DNA from: Gammaproteobacteria bacterium
GTDB lineage: Bacteria; Pseudomonadota; Gammaproteobacteria; DSM-16500
DNA: 32,227 bases
Assembly (NCBI GenBank): GCA_013287745.1
Contig: JABDDF010000004.1
Coordinates: 1 to 32,227, forward strand
Direction: 5' to 3'
Position 1 is the first letter of the stretch; each line of letters starts with the position of its first letter. Below, piece by piece: positions 1 to 8,001 of this stretch. The translations under genes were made by a program, and so were the position numbers. The notes beneath the pieces were generated by a model, which ran no database searches, was not told where the DNA came from, and saw only the letters and a program-made list of their open reading frames with translations.

Positions 1-3000
1 GTTGCTTGACGGAATACATTTGTCTTCATATCTGGTGAATCGATCAGTTTGTCAACTGCAGAGTCATATTTCCATTGCTCCCATCGCGATTTTTCCGGCA
101 GATTAATACCAATGAGCTGCGGTCTTGGCAAATCTTTTCGAGCACAATAGGCAACAATGAAATCAGCTAAATTGGGTGCGATATTAATAAGTTGCATCTG
201 TGAATTTTTATCCGGTAATCCAGCATAAAAATTTTCTATCGTAATCATTCCTAATTTCCCTACCTGTTTCAGCTCCATGTTTTTAATATTTTCAGGATCA
301 TCGCATTTAATTTGTAATTGGTATACACCATCAATCGTTCCCTGGACACCCTGGATATCAAAGTTTGTATCCACATTAGCGACTTTAGTGGTCAAGATAT
401 CACGAGTAACCCTCACACTGCCTTCATCAAAACGAGAACTGGTTTCAATTAACTTATTACTTGAACTAATGCTTCCAGCACTTCTCGCGCCGCCACCACC
501 TCCCAGTTTTGTCCAGGCATCTTGAATAGCTTCACGCGTGTTCTTCACCACTTCAGATTTAAAGCTAAAACAAGCTATCTCTTCTGCCCTAGGCGTTTTT
601 GCCTTATGGAGAATGAGCGTTGTTTCTGCCATATATTGCCTACAGTCTCTAATGGTTCCTAATTTTTCTGTCAGTTTATCCTTGGCAGACTGACCTGTTG
701 CAGCACTTAAATCCGCACGCAATGCACCTTCCGCAAGATCAAGTCTGTCCTGCATAAGATTGCATGATCTTTCGATATCAAGTAATTGCTGTGATCTATC
801 AGATGCAGCTGACACTGCATGCAAGGCAGCATCATCACGATATTTTTGTGTCATGTGCTTATAGGATAAAATGATATTTCGCTGACCAACAAAATGCGCA
901 TCTTTGGTGATTTGATTGACGCCAGTTGTTAACTCAGTATAGCCTTCATGAGCAGCATGATTGGCATTTCTCCATTCCTGATATTCATCGGCATGGGCTT
1001 TTTTGAATTGTTTTGCTGCGTCTGGATCGAGGCCATGTGCATTATAATTAGCTGTGGCTTTATTTTCTAATGCTTCTGTTAAATCACATAATAATTCCAA
1101 TCTTGTTCGTAACGCTGAATCTTCATGCAGCATGGGCGGTTTTTTATCTAAAAATGCCCTGATTTTGGCACGAATGGTACTGGCATGAAAATCGGGATCT
1201 GGGTTTTCACCGCCATTGGTAAAGTCGATCTGACTCCATTTGGTATTTAGCAAAACACCTAGCGCATCAACCTCTTTGAGTTTATCTTTGCAATAAGCTT
1301 CTCTTGCATCCGCATCCACGGCAAGCTTATTCTTTAAAGCATCATGGCAGAGTCGGGCTGCAATAGGATCAGTTGAAATGGATGTGGTCAAAGCTGCATC
1401 GAGCACATCAACCCCAGGCCCAACTAAGTGTTTTTTGATTACTTCACGTACTTTGACTGCAGTACGATCATTTCCTAAAGATGCCAATTCATCGCGCATA
1501 GCATTGAGATCAGCAGGCGGCCTGTTAGCAGGATTGCTCCAATGGGCAATTAATGGATTACGCACAGCTTCAAGAGCAGCACTAAGATCAGGTGCTAGAG
1601 TCACCATGCTCTCATTGAGTGCTAATAGTTTTTGATAGCAAGCTTCACCGCGGAGTTGGTTGCGTTGATCGTCAGTAAGCGCATCGGTCTCTGCAACAGG
1701 TAATCCAGCAATATTTGCGCGAATCCTAGCGGGGATATCGGCATTAGTAGTGGCTGGATCAGCAAGCACATTACGTAAGGCTTCAATATTGTCACGAGTG
1801 GGTTGTACTGCACCACCATCAAGCCAACGATCCATTAACTCTCTCTTGACAGCGTTATTTTCTAGCAGTGTTTTTAAGACTGGCATGCTGGCAATATCAG
1901 AGCGATTCACTAAGCGTGAATGTTCTGCTTCAAGGAAAATTTCATCAACAACGCCTGGAATGTGATCAATGTTAAGAGTTCTAAGTGCGGCTCCAACGCC
2001 ATTTACATTAGTGTTGTTTTTTATATCGGCAAGGAGATTATCAACCGCTTGCGTTGTGGCAAGTGTACCTAAACCAGCTTTAACGGTGGCCGCATTCGCA
2101 TTCAATATGGTTTTCAAGCTAGAATCAGGCAGTGAGGCAACAATCCGATTAAATTGGTTTTCACCGAAGATGGCATTTCTGTGTACATTAGGATCGAGTC
2201 CTAAGGCAGTCAGATGAAGATCAAGATCAGCTTTGTTAGTCGCTTGATTAGTGACATTGGCAATCAACACGTCATTAATATTTGCAACCGTATCTTGATC
2301 ACCTAATTTCCCTTTAACTGCAGCAATTGTTGCAGCATCAGTATTCATCGCAGCAAGGAGTTTAGTACCAGCATGAGCGACTTGCAATCGCGCGAATTGG
2401 TTATCACCGAAGATGGCATTTCTATGTCTATCGTCGAGCATTAATGCAGCTAGAGCAAGGTCAGCCTTATTAGAGGCTTGATTAGTGACGTTAGTGACAA
2501 GCGGATCATCGATGTGAGCCATATCAGCTGCCGCACCTAATACGCCTTTAACAGCGGCAATTGTTGCAGCATCAGTATTTATCGCAGCAGCAAGTGCAGT
2601 GCCAGCGTGAGCAATTTGCAATCGCGTGAATTGATTTTCGCCGAAAATAGCATCTGCTTGTCCTGCAGCAACGCCTAACACTGCCAGATAAGCAATAAGA
2701 TCAGGTTTGTCGTTAGCTGGATTTAAAGCATCATGATCAACTGCGGAATTGATGGCAGCAATATCGCGCATAGCACCCAAGGCTGCTTTAACAGCAACAG
2801 GATCAGCATTGATTGCTGCAACGAATTGGGCATTAGCATGTCCTTGTAAACGCGCGAATTGGTGTTCACCGAAGATAGCGTCTGCTTGCGCTGGAGCAAC
2901 TCCAAATAGTGCTAGATCAGCAACAAGAACAGGTTTGTCATGAGTTGGATCTAAAGCATTAGCAACAGCGAGATCGATGGAATTCATACTCGGGGCAGTA

Positions 3001-4166
3001 CCCAAGGCTGCTTTAACAGCGGCAGGATCAGCATTGATTGCTGCAACGAATAGGGCATTAGGATTTGCTTGTAAGCGCGCATGTTGATTCTGACCAAAGA
3101 AGGCATCCACATATGTTGGAGCGAGTCCTAACACTTGCATCGGGCCGCCATGAGCGTTAAGCACATCCTTGTCGGCATTTGGATCTAGAACAGCAGGAAT
3201 GAGCACATTATTGATGTGATTCCTATCGGGTGCGTTGCCTAGAGTAGCTTTAACATAATCAATTGCTGCAGGGTCATTCATCGCCTCGGCAAGAAGAGTG
3301 CCAGCGTGAACGACTTGTAAGCGTGCATGTTCATGGTCGCCGATGATTGGATTAACAAGAAAAGGATTAGCGCCATCCATACCAAGCTGAGTCATGGCTG
3401 CGCCGATTTGATCTCTAGTACTATCTACATCATTGATCCAAGCAAGCAAGTTATCTATTGCGGCTGGATCGCCAATACGGGCAAGAGTGTCTCTTACTAT
3501 TCTTGCTCTGTTTACATCATCAAGATGATCTCGCAATCGGGGATTTTCGTCATAAATGCGTCGGAATTGATTTTCTACCAAAGGGTTGGGTTGATTTTGT
3601 GTAAAAATATAGTCAACCATCCCAGGATCCGTTCCTAACCCAAGATTACGTGCTGCAGTTGTAATGATCTCTCTTGTACTAGCAGGATTAGTAAGATTAT
3701 TTATGTTATGGCGCATCGTCTGCTCTACAGTCGCTGGCACCTGTCTACCTATTTGTGTTACTCGCGTGCTTGCAGCTACACTTCTGTGAGCATCAGCGCT
3801 GATATAGTCCCTCATCACGGGATAAGCATTGAACATTTGCCTCATCTTTATCCGTGCAAAAATCTGTGATGCAATCTGTTGAAAGCCAGGTACCAGAGCA
3901 GTGGCTCTTGCATGATCCACCGGATCAATTATTCCATACAAGACATGCTCTACTCTGTCTACAGTGAGATCATCTTCCTGGCTTAGGTTCATCATCGCAT
4001 TTTGAAAGTCGTTTGTTGTGGCAAGATAACCAACCGGCGCCCCAGCATCAGCAAAAAAACGACAGAAGGTAGGAGAATCCGCATGGATATTTAGTTTATC
4101 GATACCAGGAGCCATCAAATCATTCATAATTCCAAGGGCATCGTGTTGCGATATACGATCAGGCAT
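1..4166 (-). CDS. Giant tandem-repeat protein, C-terminus beyond window (effector-like, function unknown)
   Basis: An open frame runs without a stop from an ATG at 4166 to the window edge, giving at least 1388 residues. GGAG (complement of 4175-4178) lies 8 nt before the ATG. Residues about 195-760 hold roughly eight degenerate repeats of 75-82 residues. Each is anchored by a motif like AIFGENQFARLQ, followed by HAGTxLxAAxNxDxAxxxAVKxxLG and a variable segment rich in Asp, Asn and Ala. Anchors lie near 3559, 3316, 3070, 2845, 2619, 2382, 2141 and 1904. The rest is mostly predicted helix, with a Gly-rich stretch (GGGGGARSAG) near residue 1220 and a more mixed alpha/beta segment at the cut end. 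No signal peptide or membrane segment is visible. I do not recognise the family. Size, internal repeats and lack of an N-terminal signal resemble Dot/Icm-type effectors of Legionellales, but that is inference. It is divergent from the gene at 4512. Confidence 0.85.
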   Translation of the reverse strand, partial: MPDRISQHDALGIMNDLMAPGIDKLNIHADSPTFCRFFADAGAPVGYLATTNDFQNAMMNLSQEDDLTVDRVEHVLYGIIDPVDHARATALVPGFQQIASQIFARIKMRQMFNAYPVMRDYISADAHRSVAASTRVTQIGRQVPATVEQTMRHNINNLTNPASTREIITTAARNLGLGTDPGMVDYIFTQNQPNPLVENQFRRIYDENPRLRDHLDDVNRARIVRDTLARIGDPAAIDNLLAWINDVDSTRDQIGAAMTQLGMDGANPFLVNPIIGDHEHARLQVVHAGTLLAEAMNDPAAIDYVKATLGNAPDRNHINNVLIPAVLDPNADKDVLNAHGGPMQVLGLAPTYVDAFFGQNQHARLQANPNALFVAAINADPAAVKAALGTAPSMNSIDLAVANALDPTHDKPVLVADLALFGVAPAQADAIFGEHQFARLQGHANAQFVAAINADPVAVKAALGAMRDIAAINSAVDHDALNPANDKPDLIAYLAVLGVAAGQADAIFGENQFTRLQIAHAGTALAAAINTDAATIAAVKGVLGAAADMAHIDDPLVTNVTNQASNKADLALAALMLDDRHRNAIFGDNQFARLQVAHAGTKLLAAMNTDAATIAAVKGKLGDQDTVANINDVLIANVTNQATNKADLDLHLTALGLDPNVHRNAIFGENQFNRIVASLPDSSLKTILNANAATVKAGLGTLATTQAVDNLLADIKNNTNVNGVGAALRTLNIDHIPGVVDEIFLEAEHSRLVNRSDIASMPVLKTLLENNAVKRELMDRWLDGGAVQPTRDNIEALRNVLADPATTNADIPARIRANIAGLPVAETDALTDDQRNQLRGEACYQKLLALNESMVTLAPDLSAALEAVRNPLIAHWSNPANRPPADLNAMRDELASLGNDRTAVKVREVIKKHLVGPGVDVLDAALTTSISTDPIAARLCHDALKNKLAVDADAREAYCKDKLKEVDALGVLLNTKWSQIDFTNGGENPDPDFHASTIRAKIRAFLDKKPPMLHEDSALRTRLELLCDLTEALENKATANYNAHGLDPDAAKQFKKAHADEYQEWRNANHAAHEGYTELTTGVNQITKDAHFVGQRNIILSYKHMTQKYRDDAALHAVSAASDRSQQLLDIERSCNLMQDRLDLAEGALRADLSAATGQSAKDKLTEKLGTIRDCRQYMAETTLILHKAKTPRAEEIACFSFKSEVVKNTREAIQDAWTKLGGGGGARSAGSISSSNKLIETSSRFDEGSVRVTRDILTTKVANVDTNFDIQGVQGTIDGVYQLQIKCDDPENIKNMELKQVGKLGMITIENFYAGLPDKNSQMQLINIAPNLADFIVAYCARKDLPRPQLIGINLPEKSRWEQWKYDSAVDKLIDSPDMKTNVFRQA

Positions 4167-4210
4167 GGGACTCACTCCAAGTTAACTAATTTTTTTACTA
4201 CATGTGAATA

Positions 4211-4216
4211 ATTATA
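4211..4216 (-). promoter_or_regulatory. Candidate -10 box (TATAAT) for the giant repeat protein
   Basis: TATAAT on the minus strand lies 45 nt before the ATG at 4166. No good -35 hexamer is found 16-18 nt upstream, so this is only a candidate. Confidence 0.3.
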
Positions 4217-4312
4217 GTCTCAATTCGTTAAAGTACGATTAAGAGAAGTCATTTTATTTAACCCGCTGTTTCTAATCACATAGGGGCTAAATGTCGAAAC
4301 TCAAGCTTAGCG

Positions 4313-4333
4313 AATTAAGAATGATTCTTATTT
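4313..4333. promoter_or_regulatory. Fur-box-like palindrome
   Basis: A 10-1-10 inverted repeat is centred on G4323, with core AAGAATGATTCTT and one mismatched pair. Its central 19 bases resemble Fur-binding sites of the GAGAATGATTCTC type. It lies between divergent accessory genes, 147 bp from one start and 179 bp from the other. Assignment to Fur rests on similarity only. Confidence 0.35.
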
Positions 4334-4347
4334 ATACTGACAGTATA
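4333..4347. promoter_or_regulatory. Perfect 7-1-7 palindrome, possible operator
   Basis: TATACTGACAGTATA is a perfect inverted repeat that directly abuts the Fur-like palindrome, sharing one base. It is not followed by a T-run on either strand, so a terminator is unlikely. It may be an operator for one or both divergent genes; the regulator is unknown. Apart from these sites and the -10 candidate, I see nothing else in the 345-bp spacer 4167-4511. Confidence 0.35.
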
Positions 4348-4511
4348 GCATGGGGAGGCAGGCGCTGAGAAAACACGCGAGCTAAGATATTGAAATTGTT
4401 AGAAGAAACCCTATCAACCAACCACGCCTCGTTTTATGTGTTTTCACTATTGTGCCTGTCATTGTAAGAGAAGATACTTAAGGGATTATGAAGATCACGA
4501 AATAAGGGAAG

Positions 4512-5669
4512 ATGATGGCAGCACCCATAGTGAAGGCAGACATTCCAGCACAACAAGCCAGTGAAAACACCCCCTTTGAAGACTTGGATTTGACCGCTTA
4601 TTTTCAATCGGATGAAGCATTGAGCTTTCAAGCAAGCCTAGATAATGGCGAACCCCTGCCTCTAGGGATGACTTGCAGCATGGAAGGCAGTATTTCAGGC
4701 TTTCCAGGTGATGCCACCCAGGGTCAATATAACATTATCGTAACAGCTGAAAATGCGAGTGGATCAGTGCAAGCTAATTTTCAATTAGTGATTGCAGCGC
4801 CTGTTGCTGCAGAGAAAGAAGAAGTGAAAGCAGAAAAAATAGATGAGCCTATCATCATAGCGCCTAGTTTACTTAAAGAAATTCCAGCTCAAGTCATCAA
4901 TGAAAAAGCCGCTTATGGCCCCTTTACCTTAAAAGATTTTTTTAGCGGTGAAAACCTGCATTTTCATGCGGAATTAAGCAGTGGACAAGCCCTGCCACAA
5001 GGTCTCATTTGTACGGCTGATGGCATTTTAACAGGCATTCCTGCCAAGGGAACGCAGGGTAATCATGAAGTCAAAATAACAGCCGAAAATAGCGCAGGGA
5101 AAATAGAAGCCACTTTTATTTTTGTGATCAAACCCATTCCTGTGAGCGATCACGATGCCGATTATATTGCAAAATTAAAGGCGCAAGTCTGGGAAGCTTT
5201 GGAACAACGCCTGCCCATTCCCGACATTGCCAGTCTCTACGAACAAAGCATTACTCAGCAAGATATTGCTTATTTGCTAGACCGCTGGGGTTTTCTCGCC
5301 ATCTGGGATGCCTTCAATTTAGAACCCCTCAGTGAAAAGCGTCCCCTTGTATTAGAAGGTGCCAGCCCCCATTATGATATCTATGACAGGGGCTGTGCCA
5401 TTGTAGCCTGCCCTAAGGACTTGTTTTCACACGAACGCACGATTGAGGATAGCTTGCAAACGGCGCGTGCTGTAGCGCGTGAAGTCTATAAACGCAATTG
5501 GGCCGTAGAAATCACTGGTGTTGCCAAGATGACACGAGCTGCCTGGGTAGAGGTTCAGCACTTGGGCGATCAATATGGCAAACCATTGGAAGTTATCAAT
5601 TTCACCCCCAGGCCTGATGATGTAAAAATTTATGTGAGTCAATCCATGAGCAGGAAGTCGGGGGGATAG
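4512..5669 (+). CDS. Protein with two putative-Ig (He_PIG-like) domains and an LPD7-like C-terminal domain
   Basis: The protein has 385 residues. AAGGG at 4504-4508 is 3 nt from ATG 4512 and 6 nt from ATG 4515, so the true start may be the second Met. Two tandem units at about residues 8-97 and 118-207 share the He_PIG pattern: IPAQ.., then LxxGxxLPxGLxC, GxxxGxPxxxTQG, and an Ala-Glu-Asn step before the last strand. A lysine/glutamate-rich linker separates them. A helical segment (about 212-285) follows, then a segment (about 286-370) with YDRGCAIVACP, ARAVAREVYKRNWAVEITG and TRAAWVEV that resembles the large polyvalent protein-associated domain LPD7. There is no signal peptide, which is odd for Ig-like domains that are usually extracytoplasmic, and suggests specialised export or a cytosolic role. 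The gene at 5708 follows after 38 bp, probably in one transcript. The He_PIG call is fairly secure; the LPD7 call is moderate. Confidence 0.85.
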   Translation: MMAAPIVKADIPAQQASENTPFEDLDLTAYFQSDEALSFQASLDNGEPLPLGMTCSMEGSISGFPGDATQGQYNIIVTAENASGSVQANFQLVIAAPVAAEKEEVKAEKIDEPIIIAPSLLKEIPAQVINEKAAYGPFTLKDFFSGENLHFHAELSSGQALPQGLICTADGILTGIPAKGTQGNHEVKITAENSAGKIEATFIFVIKPIPVSDHDADYIAKLKAQVWEALEQRLPIPDIASLYEQSITQQDIAYLLDRWGFLAIWDAFNLEPLSEKRPLVLEGASPHYDIYDRGCAIVACPKDLFSHERTIEDSLQTARAVAREVYKRNWAVEITGVAKMTRAAWVEVQHLGDQYGKPLEVINFTPRPDDVKIYVSQSMSRKSGG

Positions 5670-5707
5670 GCTATAATTAATGAATAACGACGAGAGGGGG
5701 TAAAGCC

Positions 5708-7132
5708 ATGGTAAATGAAGTGCTTGGCGATGATCCAATAAAAAAAGCTGATCCCAATCAGCCAGATAAAAATACTTTTGGCAAACTTAACATGATGACA
5801 GCTAATACTGCCTATAACCTAAGCAAAGGCGTCCCCGGCAGAGGTTGGCGCCAAATTGATAAGATTGATGAAGATAATAAGGACCAGGAAAATACCAGCG
5901 GCGGTATTATCAAAGCGCTTGGCCCTAAAAGACTTCAGAATGGTATTTATAGACCAGAGCCCGATCCCGGTTCAGGTTGGTTTAGTAATCAAAAAGCGGC
6001 TGTCGTTTACAAAGACGGCTCTGTTTACCCTGCCCCTTTGAAAGTCGGTGATAGACATTATCCCGAAGCCTATGATAAATGTATGAAGCTTCTCAAAGAT
6101 CAGGGTTACACAACCGTCACCATCAACTTCACCAATACGGAATTAAATGCGGGTTATCTGCGGGATAATTTAAAAACGCTGATGAAATTAGCGGATCAAA
6201 ATCAATTAGCATTTCAATTGGGTGATAGCACAAAGAAATTTATTCTTGATGAATTGGGACGTGAGGCATTAGAAAAATATGAAAAATTTGCTGAGGATTC
6301 ACTCAAGCAAAAAACCAGTCTTGATTTAATGGCTCAAACCACATCGAATGACACACTGAATTATTATGCTAAACAAGTCAGCAAGAATGATAAGTGGGAA
6401 CCGCCAAGCACTGCAGTCACTGATGCTGATAAGGCAACATGGCTAAGAGATCATTTTAATGAAACCGTGTATGGCGATGATCATGCCGACATGAGTGATG
6501 CGCAAAAAGCAACAGCGTTAGGCAAGGAATGGGAAGCGGTCGATAAAAAACTAGAAGAACTGGAAATGGCGCGCAAGGAAGTCACTGCCACGGTCGATAC
6601 CTATGACAAAATTCTCAAGGAACCTAAATCCATTCAAGAAAGACCTCGGATGGAAGGAATAGAATTCTCTAGCCGCTGGTCTCGTCTTTTAAGTTTACGC
6701 TGGCTAAGTACCCTCAATTGGACGCCGGGAAATGGTTTAGAAGAAGAACGTAAATTATCAGATCCTGAAACCTTGGTGAACCGTATTGAAAATGCCAATA
6801 CGAAAAATACAGGAAGTAGAGATGAATTACTGAGATCCATCGAAAAGAAAGAAGCTGATTTACTGCGTTACAAGGATGCATTGAAAAATGAAATGGTTGA
6901 ACTCGATAGGAAAGCAACGCCAGTAGCTGGCACGCAGCCAACTGACGCGCAAAAAGCATTGAAGAAGCAATTGGATCCTATGCAGAAGAAATCAACTGAG
7001 GTGGAAGATCGGTTAACGGCGGGAAAAACAGAGACTGAGAAGCTGAGAGTTGTTCATGATAAGATGCCAGAGAAGATTAGAGAGGCAAGGCAAAAGGCTC
7101 AACGAGAGAATATTGTATCGCCTAAGAACTAG
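5708..7132 (+). CDS. Hypothetical protein with LPD7-like segment and coiled-coil C-terminus
   Basis: The protein has 474 residues; GAGAGGGGG at 5692-5700 sits 7 nt before the ATG. I do not recognise the family. The N-terminal 90 residues are polar and probably disordered. Residues about 94-172 (AAVVYKDGSVYPAP, then YDKCMKLLKDQGYTTVTIN and a long helix) have the strand-helix-strand pattern of the C-terminal segment of the upstream protein, which hints at a shared LPD7-type fold. Residues about 280-310 and 380-465 are charged heptad-like helices with Glu/Lys runs. Between them is a Trp-rich patch (SRWSRLLSLRWLSTLNW). No signal peptide or membrane span is visible. The start 38 bp after the preceding stop points to co-expression. 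It converges on the hydrolase gene across a large palindrome. A secreted effector or a conjugation-related accessory protein are both possible. Confidence 0.8.
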   Translation: MVNEVLGDDPIKKADPNQPDKNTFGKLNMMTANTAYNLSKGVPGRGWRQIDKIDEDNKDQENTSGGIIKALGPKRLQNGIYRPEPDPGSGWFSNQKAAVVYKDGSVYPAPLKVGDRHYPEAYDKCMKLLKDQGYTTVTINFTNTELNAGYLRDNLKTLMKLADQNQLAFQLGDSTKKFILDELGREALEKYEKFAEDSLKQKTSLDLMAQTTSNDTLNYYAKQVSKNDKWEPPSTAVTDADKATWLRDHFNETVYGDDHADMSDAQKATALGKEWEAVDKKLEELEMARKEVTATVDTYDKILKEPKSIQERPRMEGIEFSSRWSRLLSLRWLSTLNWTPGNGLEEERKLSDPETLVNRIENANTKNTGSRDELLRSIEKKEADLLRYKDALKNEMVELDRKATPVAGTQPTDAQKALKKQLDPMQKKSTEVEDRLTAGKTETEKLRVVHDKMPEKIREARQKAQRENIVSPKN

Positions 7133-7143
7133 TCATTATTAAT

Positions 7144-7333
7144 ACCCATCGAGACGTCGCAAAAAGCACCCTCACCCCCTGCCCCTCTCCCCCTCGCAAA
7201 AAGCGCTCCGGGAGAGGGGAGCGTTCTTAATTTTTCCCTCGAAATAACTTAGGACGCTCCCCTCTCCCGGAGCGCTTTTTGCGAGGGGAGAGGGGCAGGG
7301 GGTGAGGGTGCTTTTTGCGACGTCTCGATGGGT
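7144..7333. repeat. Large palindromic element, ~80-bp arms
   Basis: Left arm 7144-7224 and right arm 7254-7333 are near-perfect reverse complements, differing by one extra C in the left arm, around a 29-nt centre. Arm ends read ACCCATCGAGACGTCGCAAA. Each arm holds CCCTCACCCCCTGCCCCTC and two CGCAAAAAGC blocks. It fills the spacer between two convergent genes and could terminate transcription from both sides. It encodes no protein. Confidence 0.9.
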
Positions 7334-7349
7334 TTATAAATAATTGTAA

Positions 7350-7985
7350 TCATCTCAACACCTCCTCCAACCTACTCCTCAACTCCCCCAACTGCCCATG
7401 AAAAAAATGACCCGCCTCAGGAAAACGCAGCACAATTGGTTTGGGATCACGAGTTGCAATCCAATCATAAACAGCCTTGGGTGAGACCACATCATCTTGA
7501 TCACCTTGCGCTAACACCCAAGGGCAAGTAATCGGAGGAAGCGTTTCCATCGGTACATTCTCAACGGGCGGCGCTATCGTCACTAATTTTGCTAGCGGTA
7601 TTTGTGTCGCCGCTTTTGCCACAACACAGGCACCAAAGGAAAAACCACCCAGCCATAATTCCTTACTCAAGCGGATTTGCTGCGCCCAATCAATCACGGC
7701 CAGCAAATCATCTAACTCACCTCTACCCTGATCAAATTGCCCTTCACTTCTACCCACACCGCGAAAATTAAATCGTATGGTGCTCACACCCAAACCTTGA
7801 AAGGTTTTTGCCAAGGTCGTCACAATTTTGTTATACATGGTGCCGCCGTGCAAAGGATGAGGATGGCAAATAATACCCCAGGCATTGCGAATAGCTTCTG
7901 CAGGTGTGCAGACAGCAATTTCAAGCATGCCGGCTGGGCCATGAATCATTTCAACTATTTCATTGGCGGTTAAAGTAGTAATCAT
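7350..7985 (-). CDS. Alpha/beta hydrolase (COG2945-type)
   Basis: The protein has 211 residues from ATG 7985, chosen because GAGG (complement of 7994-7997) lies 8 nt upstream. The frame extends ten codons further to a GTG at 8015, but that would overlap the upstream gene. The oxyanion segment HPHPLHGGTMYNKIV (about 41-55), the nucleophile elbow GGFSFGA (Ser116), the acid region GDQDDVV (Asp164 or Asp165) and AGHFFHG (His193) give a complete catalytic triad. The length fits the small cytosolic serine hydrolases of COG2945, whose physiological substrates are mostly unknown. It follows the Sua5-type gene by 16 bp, so the two are probably co-transcribed. Confidence 0.9.
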   Translation of the reverse strand: MITTLTANEIVEMIHGPAGMLEIAVCTPAEAIRNAWGIICHPHPLHGGTMYNKIVTTLAKTFQGLGVSTIRFNFRGVGRSEGQFDQGRGELDDLLAVIDWAQQIRLSKELWLGGFSFGACVVAKAATQIPLAKLVTIAPPVENVPMETLPPITCPWVLAQGDQDDVVSPKAVYDWIATRDPKPIVLRFPEAGHFFHGQLGELRSRLEEVLR

Positions 7986-8001
7986 AGAAAATTCCTCGAA
8001 A

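Noticed and set aside
1378-2943. Several plus-strand frames of 64-85 residues inside the giant protein gene
   Set aside because: They lie antisense to the long open frame, repeat with its internal repeats and have Ser/Ala-rich shadow composition.
2141-3593. A possible CRISPR array suggested by regular spacing of similar sequence
   Set aside because: The periodicity of 225-246 bp comes from protein repeats in a continuous coding frame; there are no short identical repeats with unique spacers.
4488-4505. An in-frame ATG upstream of the 4512 gene
   Set aside because: ATG AAG ATC ACG AAA is followed by TAA at 4503, so the gene cannot start there.
5427-5738. A 103-residue antisense frame across the end of the 4512 gene
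   Set aside because: It is a shadow of the plus-strand coding frames, with no family signature.
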